Assembly: GCF_000337595.1 (NCBI RefSeq)
Contig: NZ_AOIL01000009.1
Span: forward strand, 73,396 to 111,662
Source of the DNA: Natrialba taiwanensis DSM 12281
GTDB taxonomy: Archaea; Halobacteriota; Halobacteria; Halobacteriales; Natrialbaceae
Length of the DNA: 38,267 nucleotides
Reading direction: 5' to 3'
The notes under the pieces were generated by a model, which saw only the letters and a list, made by a program, of their open reading frames with translations, did not search any database and was not told where the DNA came from. This document shows, piece after piece, positions 8,160 through 15,567 of the stretch. The position numbers and the translations under genes were made by a program. Each line of letters starts with the position of its first letter. Within the stretch, counting starts at the first letter, position 1.

Positions 8160-9401
8160 ATGGACCAACCACCTGAAACGCAATTCGAAACACGTGTTAG
8201 ACGACGGTCATATCTCCGAACAGCTACCACAGCAGGAATCGCAAGTGTAGCACTTGGAAGCATCGGAACGGCTGCAGCACAAGACGACACAGAGACGACG
8301 CGTCAGTATAATGTCGGCCATGAGACTGAGGTAGGAAGAGAACACGCGAGAGATGTTGCGGTGGAGGTACACCACGAGTTCGAAGCGCTGGATATCACCA
8401 CGGTCGAAGTCGCAAAGAGCAACCTCGATGCCCTTGATGACCATGAGGATATCCGGTTCGTCGAAGCGAACGCCGCGCAGAGTATCGATCTCCCTGACAT
8501 CGATCCTGACCACCAACTGCCAGAGGAACTCGAAGTCGAGCAATGGAACCGCTGGGGAATCGAACGAGTTGGTGCTCTTGCTGCACACGAACTCGGCGAG
8601 ACCGGGTGTGGCGTCCACGTGGGGGTCATCGATACTGGTATCGACCCCACGCACGAAGACCTACATGCCAACATCGGCGAGGGTGTTGCCTTCGTTGAGA
8701 CCACAGTAGAGAGCAGTGAAGAGTGGGCCGATGACTTCGGCCACGGCACGCACGTGTCGGGGACGATCGCAGCACTCGATAACGACATCGGGGTCGTCGG
8801 TGTGAGTCCATCCGCAACGCTCCATCCGGTGAAGGTGCTCGATAACCAGGGAACGGGAACCGATGCGGATATCGCTGCTGGGATCGAGTACGCGGCACGC
8901 CAAGGCTATGATGTCGCCAATATCAGCGTGACCGAACAGGAGACATCGCAGACACAGACTGAAGCTGTACGGTTCGCCCACAAGGAGGGGCTCTTGCTCG
9001 TTGCAGCGACGGGCAACGAGGGCCTCCCGAAGGTGGACTACCCTGCGGCACACAAGGAAGTGATCGGTGTGGGTGCGATCGCGCAAGACGATTCGCTCGC
9101 ATCGTTTTCGAACACGGGCTCGGAAGTGAACCTGGCCGCTCCAGGGACCGCTGTGTTATCGACGATTCCTGGCAGTCAGTATGGAGTCATGGAAGGTACT
9201 TCGATGGCGACGCCGCACGTGACTGGTTCGGCAGCGTTGCTGGCCGCACATGGCCTCGCTATCGATGAAATCCGCGAACTCCTCACCACGTCCGCAGAAG
9301 ACGTTAGCCTCGCGCCCGACCAGCAAGGATCCGGGCTTGTCAACGCGAGTACTGCCACCGAGGAACTCGAGAGACTGGAAGGAAAGGCACTGGCCAAGTA
9401 A
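8160..9401 (+). CDS. Tat-exported subtilisin-like serine protease (halolysin-like), copy B
   Basis: A paralogue of the protease at 2196-3437, also 413 aa. The Tat signal is RRRSYLRTATTAGIASVALG (14-33) with cleavage near AAA-QDD. The propeptide is present and the catalytic residues occupy the same positions: D158 in VGVIDTG, H195 in GHGTHVSGT, N286 in VAATGNE and S348 in GTSMATPHVTG. Differences are spread over the whole protein, many conservative, and the frame is intact, which suggests both copies are or recently were functional rather than one being a fresh or dead copy. The propeptide and the region 180-260 vary most. A leader of 270 bp is also shared with copy A, so the two may share regulation. 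Confidence 0.95.
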   Translation: MDQPPETQFETRVRRRSYLRTATTAGIASVALGSIGTAAAQDDTETTRQYNVGHETEVGREHARDVAVEVHHEFEALDITTVEVAKSNLDALDDHEDIRFVEANAAQSIDLPDIDPDHQLPEELEVEQWNRWGIERVGALAAHELGETGCGVHVGVIDTGIDPTHEDLHANIGEGVAFVETTVESSEEWADDFGHGTHVSGTIAALDNDIGVVGVSPSATLHPVKVLDNQGTGTDADIAAGIEYAARQGYDVANISVTEQETSQTQTEAVRFAHKEGLLLVAATGNEGLPKVDYPAAHKEVIGVGAIAQDDSLASFSNTGSEVNLAAPGTAVLSTIPGSQYGVMEGTSMATPHVTGSAALLAAHGLAIDEIRELLTTSAEDVSLAPDQQGSGLVNASTATEELERLEGKALAK

Positions 9402-9526
9402 CCCCTCGATATTGGTTTATGTCCGCGTTGTCGGATTCACTCCCGCCCTGTTCGTTCGGCGGTTCCGACAGCGCGTCGGAACACTCCTCACTCACGGGAG
9501 GGGCGGAATTCTCTCCTGGGAGGGAG

Positions 9527-9600
9527 ATAGTGCGAATGTAGCACGAGATTCGGCTCGGATTCGTGGGTTACCCCATTCAGTTGGCTGCAATACCAATAGT
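9527..9600 (+). repeat. Conserved 75-bp noncoding block, copy B
   Basis: Matches 3573-3650 with few substitutions. Here no menA follows; the block runs straight into an IS5 terminal repeat, which suggests that the insertion or a deletion removed what once followed. Confidence 0.7.
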
Positions 9601-9601
9601 G

Positions 9602-9861
9602 GGCCTTGTTGAATCGCTGTAAGGCGGTGGGTTTCACTGTTTGATGGCACACTTGATGTTGTAGACGGCACACATCAGAGCAATTTCACTGAACTCTCGA
9701 TACCAGCTATGCGCTCGCGCGGCGTAGCCGAGCGAACGCTTGACGGCGGAGTTGACGGTTTCGGTCAGTGAGCGCTGAGCGTACCGATCGTCGTCAATAT
9801 TGGTGAGCAACAGTGATCCAGAATCGCCGCGAGCTCCCTCCGGTTGAGGAACGACGGACAA
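9602..9861 (-). mobile_element. IS5-family transposase, C-terminal remnant with terminal repeat
   Basis: The minus-strand frame 9861-9634 ends with DDDRYAQRSLTETVNSAVKR then SLGYAARAHSWYREFSEIAL and CAVYNIKCAIKQ, the C-terminal part of an IS5-type (ISH-group) transposase including the final catalytic-region residues. The stop is followed by a terminal repeat at about 9602-9628 whose outer strand reads GGCCTTGTTGAATCGC, similar to the one at 4735-4769. The N-terminal two thirds are absent. Confidence 0.85.
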
Positions 9862-9985
9862 CTGATGCTGAAGCTACATTGTCTCAGAGTAGCGCCGCAA
9901 ACTACCGGATCACACCGCAGAAGTCGACGCCATCTAGTGGTTCATTAGATCCATATAGTGGTAATATCAATGCTGGGAGAAGGTG

Positions 9986-10768
9986 TCAGTGACGAGTGTC
10001 CACCGGACTCCCGAGTTCAGCTCTGATTCCCGCGACAGAGTCGACGAAATCATGCGCCGTCCGTTCACGCGGGCGTTCTACGTCGATAGGGATGGTCGAC
10101 TGCACGGTTCCTGGGTCAGCGTCCATGACGACGACGCGGTCGGCCAGTGTCACCGCTTCGTCGATGTCGTGGGTGACGAACACGACTGTCTGTCCGGTCT
10201 GTGCCCAGATATCTAGTAATTCGGCGTGTAGGCGGTCTCGCGTCCGCGCGTCGACACTGCCGAACGGTTCGTCCATCAACAGGATCTCCGGGTCGACGGC
10301 GAGGGCGCGGGCGATCCCGACGCGCTGTTTCATGCCGCCGGACAGTTCCTTCGGGTAGGCGTCCTCGAAACCCTCGAGCCCGACGAGATCGATCAACTCC
10401 CGAACTCGTGCCACGCAGTCTGCACACTCACACGCGGGCCGGTTGAGACCGAATCGGATGTTCCCGCGGACGGTTCGCCAAGGGAACAGTGCATACTCCT
10501 GAAAGACCATTCCCCGATCCAGACCCGGGTCAGTAACCGGGTCACCGCCAACTAGGACCGAGCCACTGTCCGGGTCATCGAGGCCGGCTATTGCTCGCAA
10601 CAGCGTGGTCTTTCCACACCCGGACGGTCCGACGACACAGCAGAACTCGCCCTCTGAAACCGAGAACGAGACAGTATCGAGTGCTTGCGTCGACTCGTAC
10701 GCCTTGCTAACGTTCTGAATGCTGATCTTCTCACTGAACTCCTGGTCGGTGGATGGTATCTCACTCAT
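9986..10768 (-). CDS. ABC transporter ATP-binding protein, NitT/TauT type
   Basis: A 260-aa importer ATPase of the nitrate/sulfonate/taurine family. It has a Walker [10 protein letters not shown] (47-55), Q-loop Q90, signature LSGGMKQ (142-148), Walker B ILLMDEP and H-loop VTHDIDEA. Between the Q-loop and the signature is the Cys cluster CECADC (C113, C115, C118), in a place where most SsuB/TauB proteins have a charged helix. It is the third gene of a minus-strand operon; ATG 10768 overlaps the permease stop as ATGA, the same arrangement as at the previous junction, so it is preferred over ATG 10774. The transported anion or organosulfur compound cannot be determined from sequence. Confidence 0.9.
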   Translation of the reverse strand: MSEIPSTDQEFSEKISIQNVSKAYESTQALDTVSFSVSEGEFCCVVGPSGCGKTTLLRAIAGLDDPDSGSVLVGGDPVTDPGLDRGMVFQEYALFPWRTVRGNIRFGLNRPACECADCVARVRELIDLVGLEGFEDAYPKELSGGMKQRVGIARALAVDPEILLMDEPFGSVDARTRDRLHAELLDIWAQTGQTVVFVTHDIDEAVTLADRVVVMDADPGTVQSTIPIDVERPRERTAHDFVDSVAGIRAELGSPVDTRH

Positions 10769-11607
10769 CGCCATGAAAGTACACTCCGTTCGACGAGTCG
10801 GAACCCAACGTCCATACAGAGGAACGCCAGGCTGATCAGAAACATGTAAGCGACGCTGGTCGCCATCGCGAGATTGTTCGAAGCGTTGATGATCTCGTAG
10901 CCGACGCCGGGTGCGCCGAACAACTCAGCGCCGACGACGATCATCCAGCACCGGCCGATGCTCGTCCGGAACCCCGTCAACACTTGGGGAGCCGCGCTCG
11001 GGAGAGCGACGAGTTTTAACATCGAGAGGTCGCGTTCCACACCGAGCGTCGACGCGGCATCGGTCAATTCGCTCGAAACGCCCTCGACGCCACCGTAGGC
11101 GCCATAGAAGTTGATCCAGAACGCGCCGACGAAGACGATGAACGCCGCGCCGGTGTGATGGATGCCGAACCAGACGATCGAGAAGACGACCCACGCTAGC
11201 GGCGGGATCGGCCGGAGCACTCGGACGAGTGGCCGTAACCAGTCGTCGAGTGCACCGTTCCAGCCCATCGCCAACCCGAGCGATATCCCACAGCTAGCAC
11301 CGAGGAGGAGGCCAGGAACGTAGTGGAACAACGTCTCTGCGAGGTGTGCGGGCCCAGTCGGCAGCACCAACTCCGACCCGAAGATGGGGACCACAATCGC
11401 AGTTGAAGTTGCGAACAGGTCGAAAAAGGCGTGCACCGAATCGACCGGTCCCGGCACCAAATACGACGGCTGGGTCGTCATCGCTCCGGCCCACCAGACG
11501 AGAAGGAACACGAGCAGACCGCCCAGCCCGCGAAGATACCGCTGCAGGTCTCCTTCAAATCTGGCCGTGACCATCGTGTTGGTATTGGTGTCGGTTTGGT
11601 GGCTCAT
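10765..11607 (-). CDS. ABC transporter permease, NitT/TauT type
   Basis: A 280-aa inner-membrane permease of the SsuC/TauC/NrtB type with about six helices. The EAA-like coupling loop is [16 protein letters not shown] followed by [20 protein letters not shown], the stretch that docks on the ATPase. A cytoplasmic N-terminus of about 30 residues precedes the first helix ([14 protein letters not shown]). The start codon overlaps the stop of the binding-protein gene as ATGA, indicating translational coupling. It would form the homodimeric channel with the ATPase at 9986-10768. Confidence 0.92.
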   Translation of the reverse strand: MSHQTDTNTNTMVTARFEGDLQRYLRGLGGLLVFLLVWWAGAMTTQPSYLVPGPVDSVHAFFDLFATSTAIVVPIFGSELVLPTGPAHLAETLFHYVPGLLLGASCGISLGLAMGWNGALDDWLRPLVRVLRPIPPLAWVVFSIVWFGIHHTGAAFIVFVGAFWINFYGAYGGVEGVSSELTDAASTLGVERDLSMLKLVALPSAAPQVLTGFRTSIGRCWMIVVGAELFGAPGVGYEIINASNNLAMATSVAYMFLISLAFLCMDVGFRLVERSVLSWR

Positions 11608-12632
11608 TCTTGGATAGCGTCGTAGGGGTCGAACGCGAACAGGTTCTCGGTCGCGATCGGTTCCTCGATGTTGCCGACGTTCGCGACGAACTCACCCATC
11701 GTTTCGGTTTGGTCGGTGATCGCGTGGGGGTCCGAAATGAAATCCGACGCCTGTGAGTCCATGGCAGCCGTAGCGAGATCCTCGCTCACTCCGGACCCGA
11801 TTACCGACGCAGCATCGGCCGCGGCTGCATCCGGTGAGTTCGCCGTGAACTCGGTTGCCACCATATGCTGTTCGATCAGTGACTGCGAGACGTCGCTATC
11901 GTCGATCACCTGTTGGTTCGCAAACAGCACCGTGACCGGATGGTTTTCTAGAATATTCCCGGACCAGACGAGTTCACCGAAGTCGTCATCCTGGCCGATG
12001 ATCGTCGCGAACGGCTCTTGGATGATCGTCGCATCGATGTCACCCGACTGGATCGTCTGGACCGCTTTCGCCGGGGGGACTTTCGACTTGTTGATGGCGG
12101 CGGCCACGTCGCCAACATCGAGGTCCTCCTGGATCCAGTACCGAAGCACAATATCGGGGACGCTCCCATCCGGTGGAGCGCCGAATCGTATCTTGCGGCC
12201 GTTCTCCTGCTTGAATCGCTCGAACGTGTCCGTCCCTTCCTGGTCGTACAGATCGACGAGTTCGGTCGTCCCCATGATCTTGAAGCCGTTTTTCGAGTTC
12301 GCCGCGAGGATACCGGCGTCGGTGCCCTTGTCGACGAGGACCATCGCAGGGGTGATCCCGAAGAGCGCAGCGTCGACATCCCCGCTGGCGAACGCCTTGA
12401 CCACGTTCGGTCCGGAACTGAATCGCTCGATAGTGACATCCACTGGGACGTTCTCATAATACTCCTCCTGTTCCATCACGTAGTGTTGCATGTTCGGATA
12501 GATTGGGACGTACGCGAGAGTCATGGAGTCGAGGGACCTACTACTTCGACCGAGGCAACCGGCGAGTCCCGTTGTAGCAACCGTACTCGCGCCTGCCCCC
12601 TGGAGCAGTCTTCGTCGCGTGGTTTGGACCAT
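11604..12632 (-). CDS. Tat-lipoprotein substrate-binding protein, NMT1/SsuA-like
   Basis: A 342-aa periplasmic-type binding protein. The N-terminus has a twin-arginine motif (TTRRRLLQGAGAST) and a lipobox LAGC, with C26 as the probable lipidated residue, so it is anchored outside the membrane. The fold is that of NMT1/THI5-like ligand binders: LAYVPIYPNMQHYVMEQEE, then FASGDVDAALFGITPAMVLV, and GDIDATIIQEPFATII. Such proteins bind sulfonates, nitrate, bicarbonate or thiamine precursors; the ligand is unknown here. It is the first gene of the operon and has its own TATA box. It lies 330 bp after the arsC stop on the same strand, so it is probably transcribed separately from the ars genes. Confidence 0.9.
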   Translation of the reverse strand: MVQTTRRRLLQGAGASTVATTGLAGCLGRSSRSLDSMTLAYVPIYPNMQHYVMEQEEYYENVPVDVTIERFSSGPNVVKAFASGDVDAALFGITPAMVLVDKGTDAGILAANSKNGFKIMGTTELVDLYDQEGTDTFERFKQENGRKIRFGAPPDGSVPDIVLRYWIQEDLDVGDVAAAINKSKVPPAKAVQTIQSGDIDATIIQEPFATIIGQDDDFGELVWSGNILENHPVTVLFANQQVIDDSDVSQSLIEQHMVATEFTANSPDAAAADAASVIGSGVSEDLATAAMDSQASDFISDPHAITDQTETMGEFVANVGNIEEPIATENLFAFDPYDAIQE

Positions 12633-12655
12633 CGATGTTGATAACTTATTCCTCG

Positions 12656-12663
12656 AATATAAT
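12656..12663 (-). promoter_or_regulatory. TATA box of the ABC importer operon
   Basis: On the minus strand the AT-rich element TTATATT is centred about 27 nt before ATG 12632, the spacing expected for a leaderless haloarchaeal transcript. Confidence 0.55.
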
Positions 12664-12965
12664 AACTACTGTGATCTCATACTCCATCTTTAATATGATC
12701 CAGAACTATTGGAATAGTGCTAGTTTGAGAATACACCCGGTATCGGAACGTCACAGCAACTGCGGTCACTGAGTCAGACCGTCGAGCGACTCCCGCGACA
12801 GCAGTTGTCGACGACGAACTCGTGACCGTCGACGACTTCGTTCAACAGCCTGTCGTCAGCCCGTCAGCACATCTCACGGATCTCCGCGATAGCGGTCACG
12901 AATATGCTTGCGATAGTTGTTCGACCCCATCAAAAACCGGGTACTAGGCGCGGTAGTGCTGTTGC
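12664..12965. other. Intergenic region with a plus-strand coding remnant
   Basis: Plus-strand 12730-12947 is open and protein-like (VVDDELVTVDDFVQQPVV, then LRDSGHEYACDSC, ending PSKTGY), acidic, with a CDSC motif, but a stop at 12727 precedes it and no start codon fits. It is probably the tail of a deleted gene. No family was recognised. Confidence 0.4.
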
Positions 12966-13412
12966 TCAGGACGGCGTACTGAACTCGTCGAACAGTGCAA
13001 TGACTCGCTGTTCGATTTCATCACGGATCTCGCGTACTCGGTCGAAATCCTTTCCATCGGGATCTGCAAGCGCCCAATCACGGACGTCGACGGCTTCGCC
13101 AACGTCGCCGACGTCGAGTGTCGAACAGCCCATCGTGGCGACGTAGTCGCAGGACTGCAGTTCGTCGATCGTGATTTCACGGGGCGTTCGATCGGAGAGG
13201 TCGAATCCCGCTTCGTCCATTACCTCGATTACTCCCTCGTGGACGTGGTCGGCCGGATGGGTCCCGCCGGTGAGGATTTCGACGCGGTCGGAGAGACCAC
13301 GGCGGTCCCGTTCGCGCTCTGCAAAGGCCGTGGACATCTGGGAGCGGCCGGCGTTCTGGACGCACATGAAGGCGATACGGATCGGGTCGTCTGAAGCGCT
13401 GTTAGTGGACAT
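12966..13412 (-). CDS. arsC: Arsenate reductase, LMW-protein-tyrosine-phosphatase type
   Basis: A 148-aa protein with the CX5R active-site loop CVQNAGRS (C17-S24) near the N-terminus, as in low-molecular-weight phosphatases and the thioredoxin-coupled arsenate reductases. Two further cysteines, C88 (LQSCDYVATM) and C96 (MGCSTLD), sit about where the resolving pair of Staphylococcus ArsC lies, supporting reduction of arsenate to arsenite rather than phosphatase activity. The frame is open 60 codons upstream, but that part lies over acr3, and ATG 13412 (MSTNSASDDPIRIAF) is the family start. It follows acr3 after 13 bp, the last gene of the arsR-acr3-arsC unit, and supplies arsenite to Acr3 and ArsA. 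Confidence 0.9.
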   Translation of the reverse strand: MSTNSASDDPIRIAFMCVQNAGRSQMSTAFAERERDRRGLSDRVEILTGGTHPADHVHEGVIEVMDEAGFDLSDRTPREITIDELQSCDYVATMGCSTLDVGDVGEAVDVRDWALADPDGKDFDRVREIRDEIEQRVIALFDEFSTPS

Positions 13413-13425
13413 GATTGTCGTATGG

Positions 13426-14586
13426 TTAATCGTTGGCTGCTGGATCGGGCGCTGATGCATCGAGACTGCCGGTATTAGATCCACTCCAGTCAAATTTCCG
13501 CTGGAAGTACAGGGAGACATTGACCAACGCAAGTAGGACCGGGACCTCGATGAGCGGACCGACGACGGTCGCGAACGCGACGCCAGAACCGACACCGAAC
13601 ACGGCGACTGCGACCGCGATTGCTAACTCGAAGTTGTTCGAGGCAGCCGTGAATCCAATCGCGGTCGTCGTCGAGTAGTCCGCGCCGATACCGCGGCCCA
13701 TCCCGAAGCTCACGAGGAACATCACGACGAAGTAGATCGTCAGCGGAACGGCGATCAACAAGACGTCACCCGGCGAGGCGACTATGTTCTCCCCCTGCGT
13801 GGCGAACATGACGATTACGGTAAACAGCAATGCAACGAGGGTGAGGGGATCGATTTTCGGGATGAACTCCTCATCGTACCACTCCTCACTCTTTTTTCGA
13901 GTGGCGACGTAGCGGGTAAGGAAGCCGCCGGCAAACGGAATCCCGAGGAAGATGACGATCGCTTTGAATACGTCCCACGGCGTGATCTCGAAGGTCGTAA
14001 TCCCGGTGACAAGCGCGTCCATGCCGAGCAGCGGCGGGAGGAACAACGCGAAGAACCAGACGTACACCCCGTACGTAATGATCTGGAAGAGGCTGTTAAA
14101 CGCGACCAGGCCAGTCACGTACTCGGTCGAGCCCTCAGCGAGTTCGTTCCAAACGAGCACCATCGCGATACACCGGGCCATCCCGATAAACACGAGTCCG
14201 AGGAAGAACTCGGGGCGGGCCGGAAGACCGGGGACAAGCCCGCTGAAGAAGATCACCGCGAGCCCGAACATGAGAGTTGGGCCGATGAGCCAGTTCTGGA
14301 CGAGACTGAGCCCGAGCACTCGCCAGTTACTGAACACCGCCCGGAGCTGCGAATAATCGGCTTTCGCCAGCGGCGGATACATCATCAGTACCAACCCGAT
14401 CTCCACGAAGTGGAGGTTCTGAATCGGCTCGGTGACCGACGGGGCGACATAGCCCAATCCCACACCGATTGCCATCGCGGCGAAGATCCAGACGGTGAGA
14501 TACTTATCGAGGAAATCCATCGACCGCGGGCCCCCACAATCTGGACAGTCGCAGTTCGGGCCGTGTTCGTGTTCGACGTTACTCAT
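13426..14586 (-). CDS. acr3: Arsenite efflux transporter Acr3
   Basis: A 386-aa secondary arsenite exporter of the BART superfamily with about ten membrane helices. The conserved Cys in helix four is C139 (GMARCIAMVLVWNELAEG), needed for arsenite transport in characterised Acr3 proteins. Other family stretches are visible, such as GLVAFNSLFQIITYGVYVWF and the late TAIGFTAASNNFELAIAVAV region. The cytoplasmic N-terminus has an additional CDCPDC cluster (C12, C14, C17) that could bind arsenite or another metal. ATG 14586 overlaps the end of arsR by eight bases. GTG 14589 is also possible. Confidence 0.93.
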   Translation of the reverse strand: MSNVEHEHGPNCDCPDCGGPRSMDFLDKYLTVWIFAAMAIGVGLGYVAPSVTEPIQNLHFVEIGLVLMMYPPLAKADYSQLRAVFSNWRVLGLSLVQNWLIGPTLMFGLAVIFFSGLVPGLPARPEFFLGLVFIGMARCIAMVLVWNELAEGSTEYVTGLVAFNSLFQIITYGVYVWFFALFLPPLLGMDALVTGITTFEITPWDVFKAIVIFLGIPFAGGFLTRYVATRKKSEEWYDEEFIPKIDPLTLVALLFTVIVMFATQGENIVASPGDVLLIAVPLTIYFVVMFLVSFGMGRGIGADYSTTTAIGFTAASNNFELAIAVAVAVFGVGSGVAFATVVGPLIEVPVLLALVNVSLYFQRKFDWSGSNTGSLDASAPDPAAND

Positions 14587-14980
14587 CACCGTTCACGCTC
14601 CCTTCGAGGACCGTGACGAGTGCTATCGCACGATTGGTTGCCCGGTACTTCTTCCAGCGCCCGTCCTTCCGGCCGTCGACGAGACCCGCATCGACGAGTT
14701 TCGAGAGGGCGTGACTGAGACCGCTCTCGGTCACGTCAACGACTGCGTTCAACTCGCAAACGCAGAGTTCCTCCTGTGCCGCAACCAGTACGCGCACGAG
14801 CGTGTAGCGCGTCTCGTTACCGAGTGCCGAGAGGACATCGAGTTCGGCTTCGGCCTGTGCCGTCCCGAGTCCCGCCTCGAGCGTCCCTAACTCGTCGAGT
14901 CGACGCTCGATATCCTCGCTCCGACACTCTTCGAGTTCGTCATCGAGATAGCGTCGAAGCCGTTCCGTCGATTGTGCCAT
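14579..14980 (-). CDS. arsR: ArsR-family arsenite-responsive repressor
   Basis: A 133-aa winged-helix regulator. The metalloid site is ELCVCEL (C73, C75), the CxC of ArsR in its alpha-3 region; the recognition helix is TESGLSHALSKLVDAG and the wing VDGRKDGRWKKYRA. It has a 45-aa acidic N-terminal extension (MAQSTERLRRYLDDELEECR...) common in haloarchaeal members. The frame is open to 15073, but ATG 14980 lies 30 nt from a good TATA element, which supports a leaderless start there. It heads the minus-strand ars unit and diverges from arsDA, where a perfect palindrome is a likely binding site. Arsenite binding should release it from DNA. Confidence 0.9.
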   Translation of the reverse strand: MAQSTERLRRYLDDELEECRSEDIERRLDELGTLEAGLGTAQAEAELDVLSALGNETRYTLVRVLVAAQEELCVCELNAVVDVTESGLSHALSKLVDAGLVDGRKDGRWKKYRATNRAIALVTVLEGSVNGDE

Positions 14981-15004
14981 CGAAAACGACTTGACCATCT
15001 TCTC

Positions 15005-15010
15005 AATTAA
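15005..15010 (-). promoter_or_regulatory. TATA box of arsR
   Basis: The minus strand reads TTAATT with its centre about 27 nt before ATG 14980, which supports that start over the longer frame. Confidence 0.55.
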
Positions 15011-15129
15011 CTCTTCCGGATAATCCACGAGAGAATGCGTCGAGAAGACACTGTATTCACCCCACACCAACATACGACCGGCTTAGAGCTCATACAACAC
15101 GGTGATCGTTTTGGGATCCGACCAAAGGA

Positions 15130-15167
15130 TTTATGGATATGCCTGAGTAGCAATTCAATTGAATTGC
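15130..15167 (+). promoter_or_regulatory. arsDA promoter with an 18-bp perfect palindrome (probable ArsR operator)
   Basis: TTTATG (15130-15135), preceded by a purine-rich BRE-like CCAAAGGA, is a likely TATA box. The perfect palindrome GCAATTCAATTGAATTGC at 15150-15167 would cover the transcription start. The 5' leader to ATG 15235 would be about 75 nt. The site lies between the divergent arsR and arsD genes, 170 bp from the arsR start, so control of arsDA is more direct than autoregulation. Confidence 0.65.
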
Positions 15168-15234
15168 GAATCAAGTGAGTTGAACGCGATCATCGTGCGA
15201 CGGCTGACTCCCAGCCTGGACGAGTTCACCACAA

Positions 15235-15564
15235 ATGAACGAACTTACACTATACGAAGAGGCGATGTGTTGTGCAACCGGTATCTGCGGTCCCGACCCC
15301 GACGATGAACTCGTCGCGGTCAGCGCCGCGCTCGACCAGCTCGAAGACGAGTTCGATGTCGAAGTGACGAGAGCAAACATGCAACACGATATCGACCAGT
15401 TTCTCGAGACCCAGCGTATCTACGATCTGGTGCAGGAACACGGCCCGTCGATTCTCCCGATCACGGTCCTCGACGGCGAAATAGTCGCCAAATCGGAGTA
15501 CCCCTCTTACGACGAGCTCACAGCCGAACTGACCCGCAACCGGAACCAGTCGCAGGAGGCCTGA
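15235..15564 (+). CDS. arsD: Arsenite metallochaperone ArsD
   Basis: A 109-aa thioredoxin-fold protein with C12, C13 and C18 in MCCATGICGPD, exactly the three cysteines used by E. coli ArsD to bind As(III) and hand it to ArsA. The rest follows the family: DELVAVSAALDQLEDEFDVE, HDIDQFLETQRIYDLV, GPSILPITVLDGEIV. The C-terminal vicinal Cys pairs of the E. coli protein are absent, as in most ArsD. It is first in the plus-strand unit, and its stop is 3 bp before the arsA start. Confidence 0.93.
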   Translation: MNELTLYEEAMCCATGICGPDPDDELVAVSAALDQLEDEFDVEVTRANMQHDIDQFLETQRIYDLVQEHGPSILPITVLDGEIVAKSEYPSYDELTAELTRNRNQSQEA

Positions 15565-15567
15565 TCG

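Larger units (their letters stand above)
7889..9600 (+). repeat. Segmental duplication, copy B (subtilase unit)
   Basis: Partner of 1926-3650. The noncoding stretch 7768-8159 contains no gene of its own; from 7889 it aligns with the leader of copy A, including shared short blocks such as CTGCCGTGAGCA/TTGCCGTGAGCA and the CCTATAGA element. The duplication ends at about 9600, against an IS5-type terminal repeat. Confidence 0.85.
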
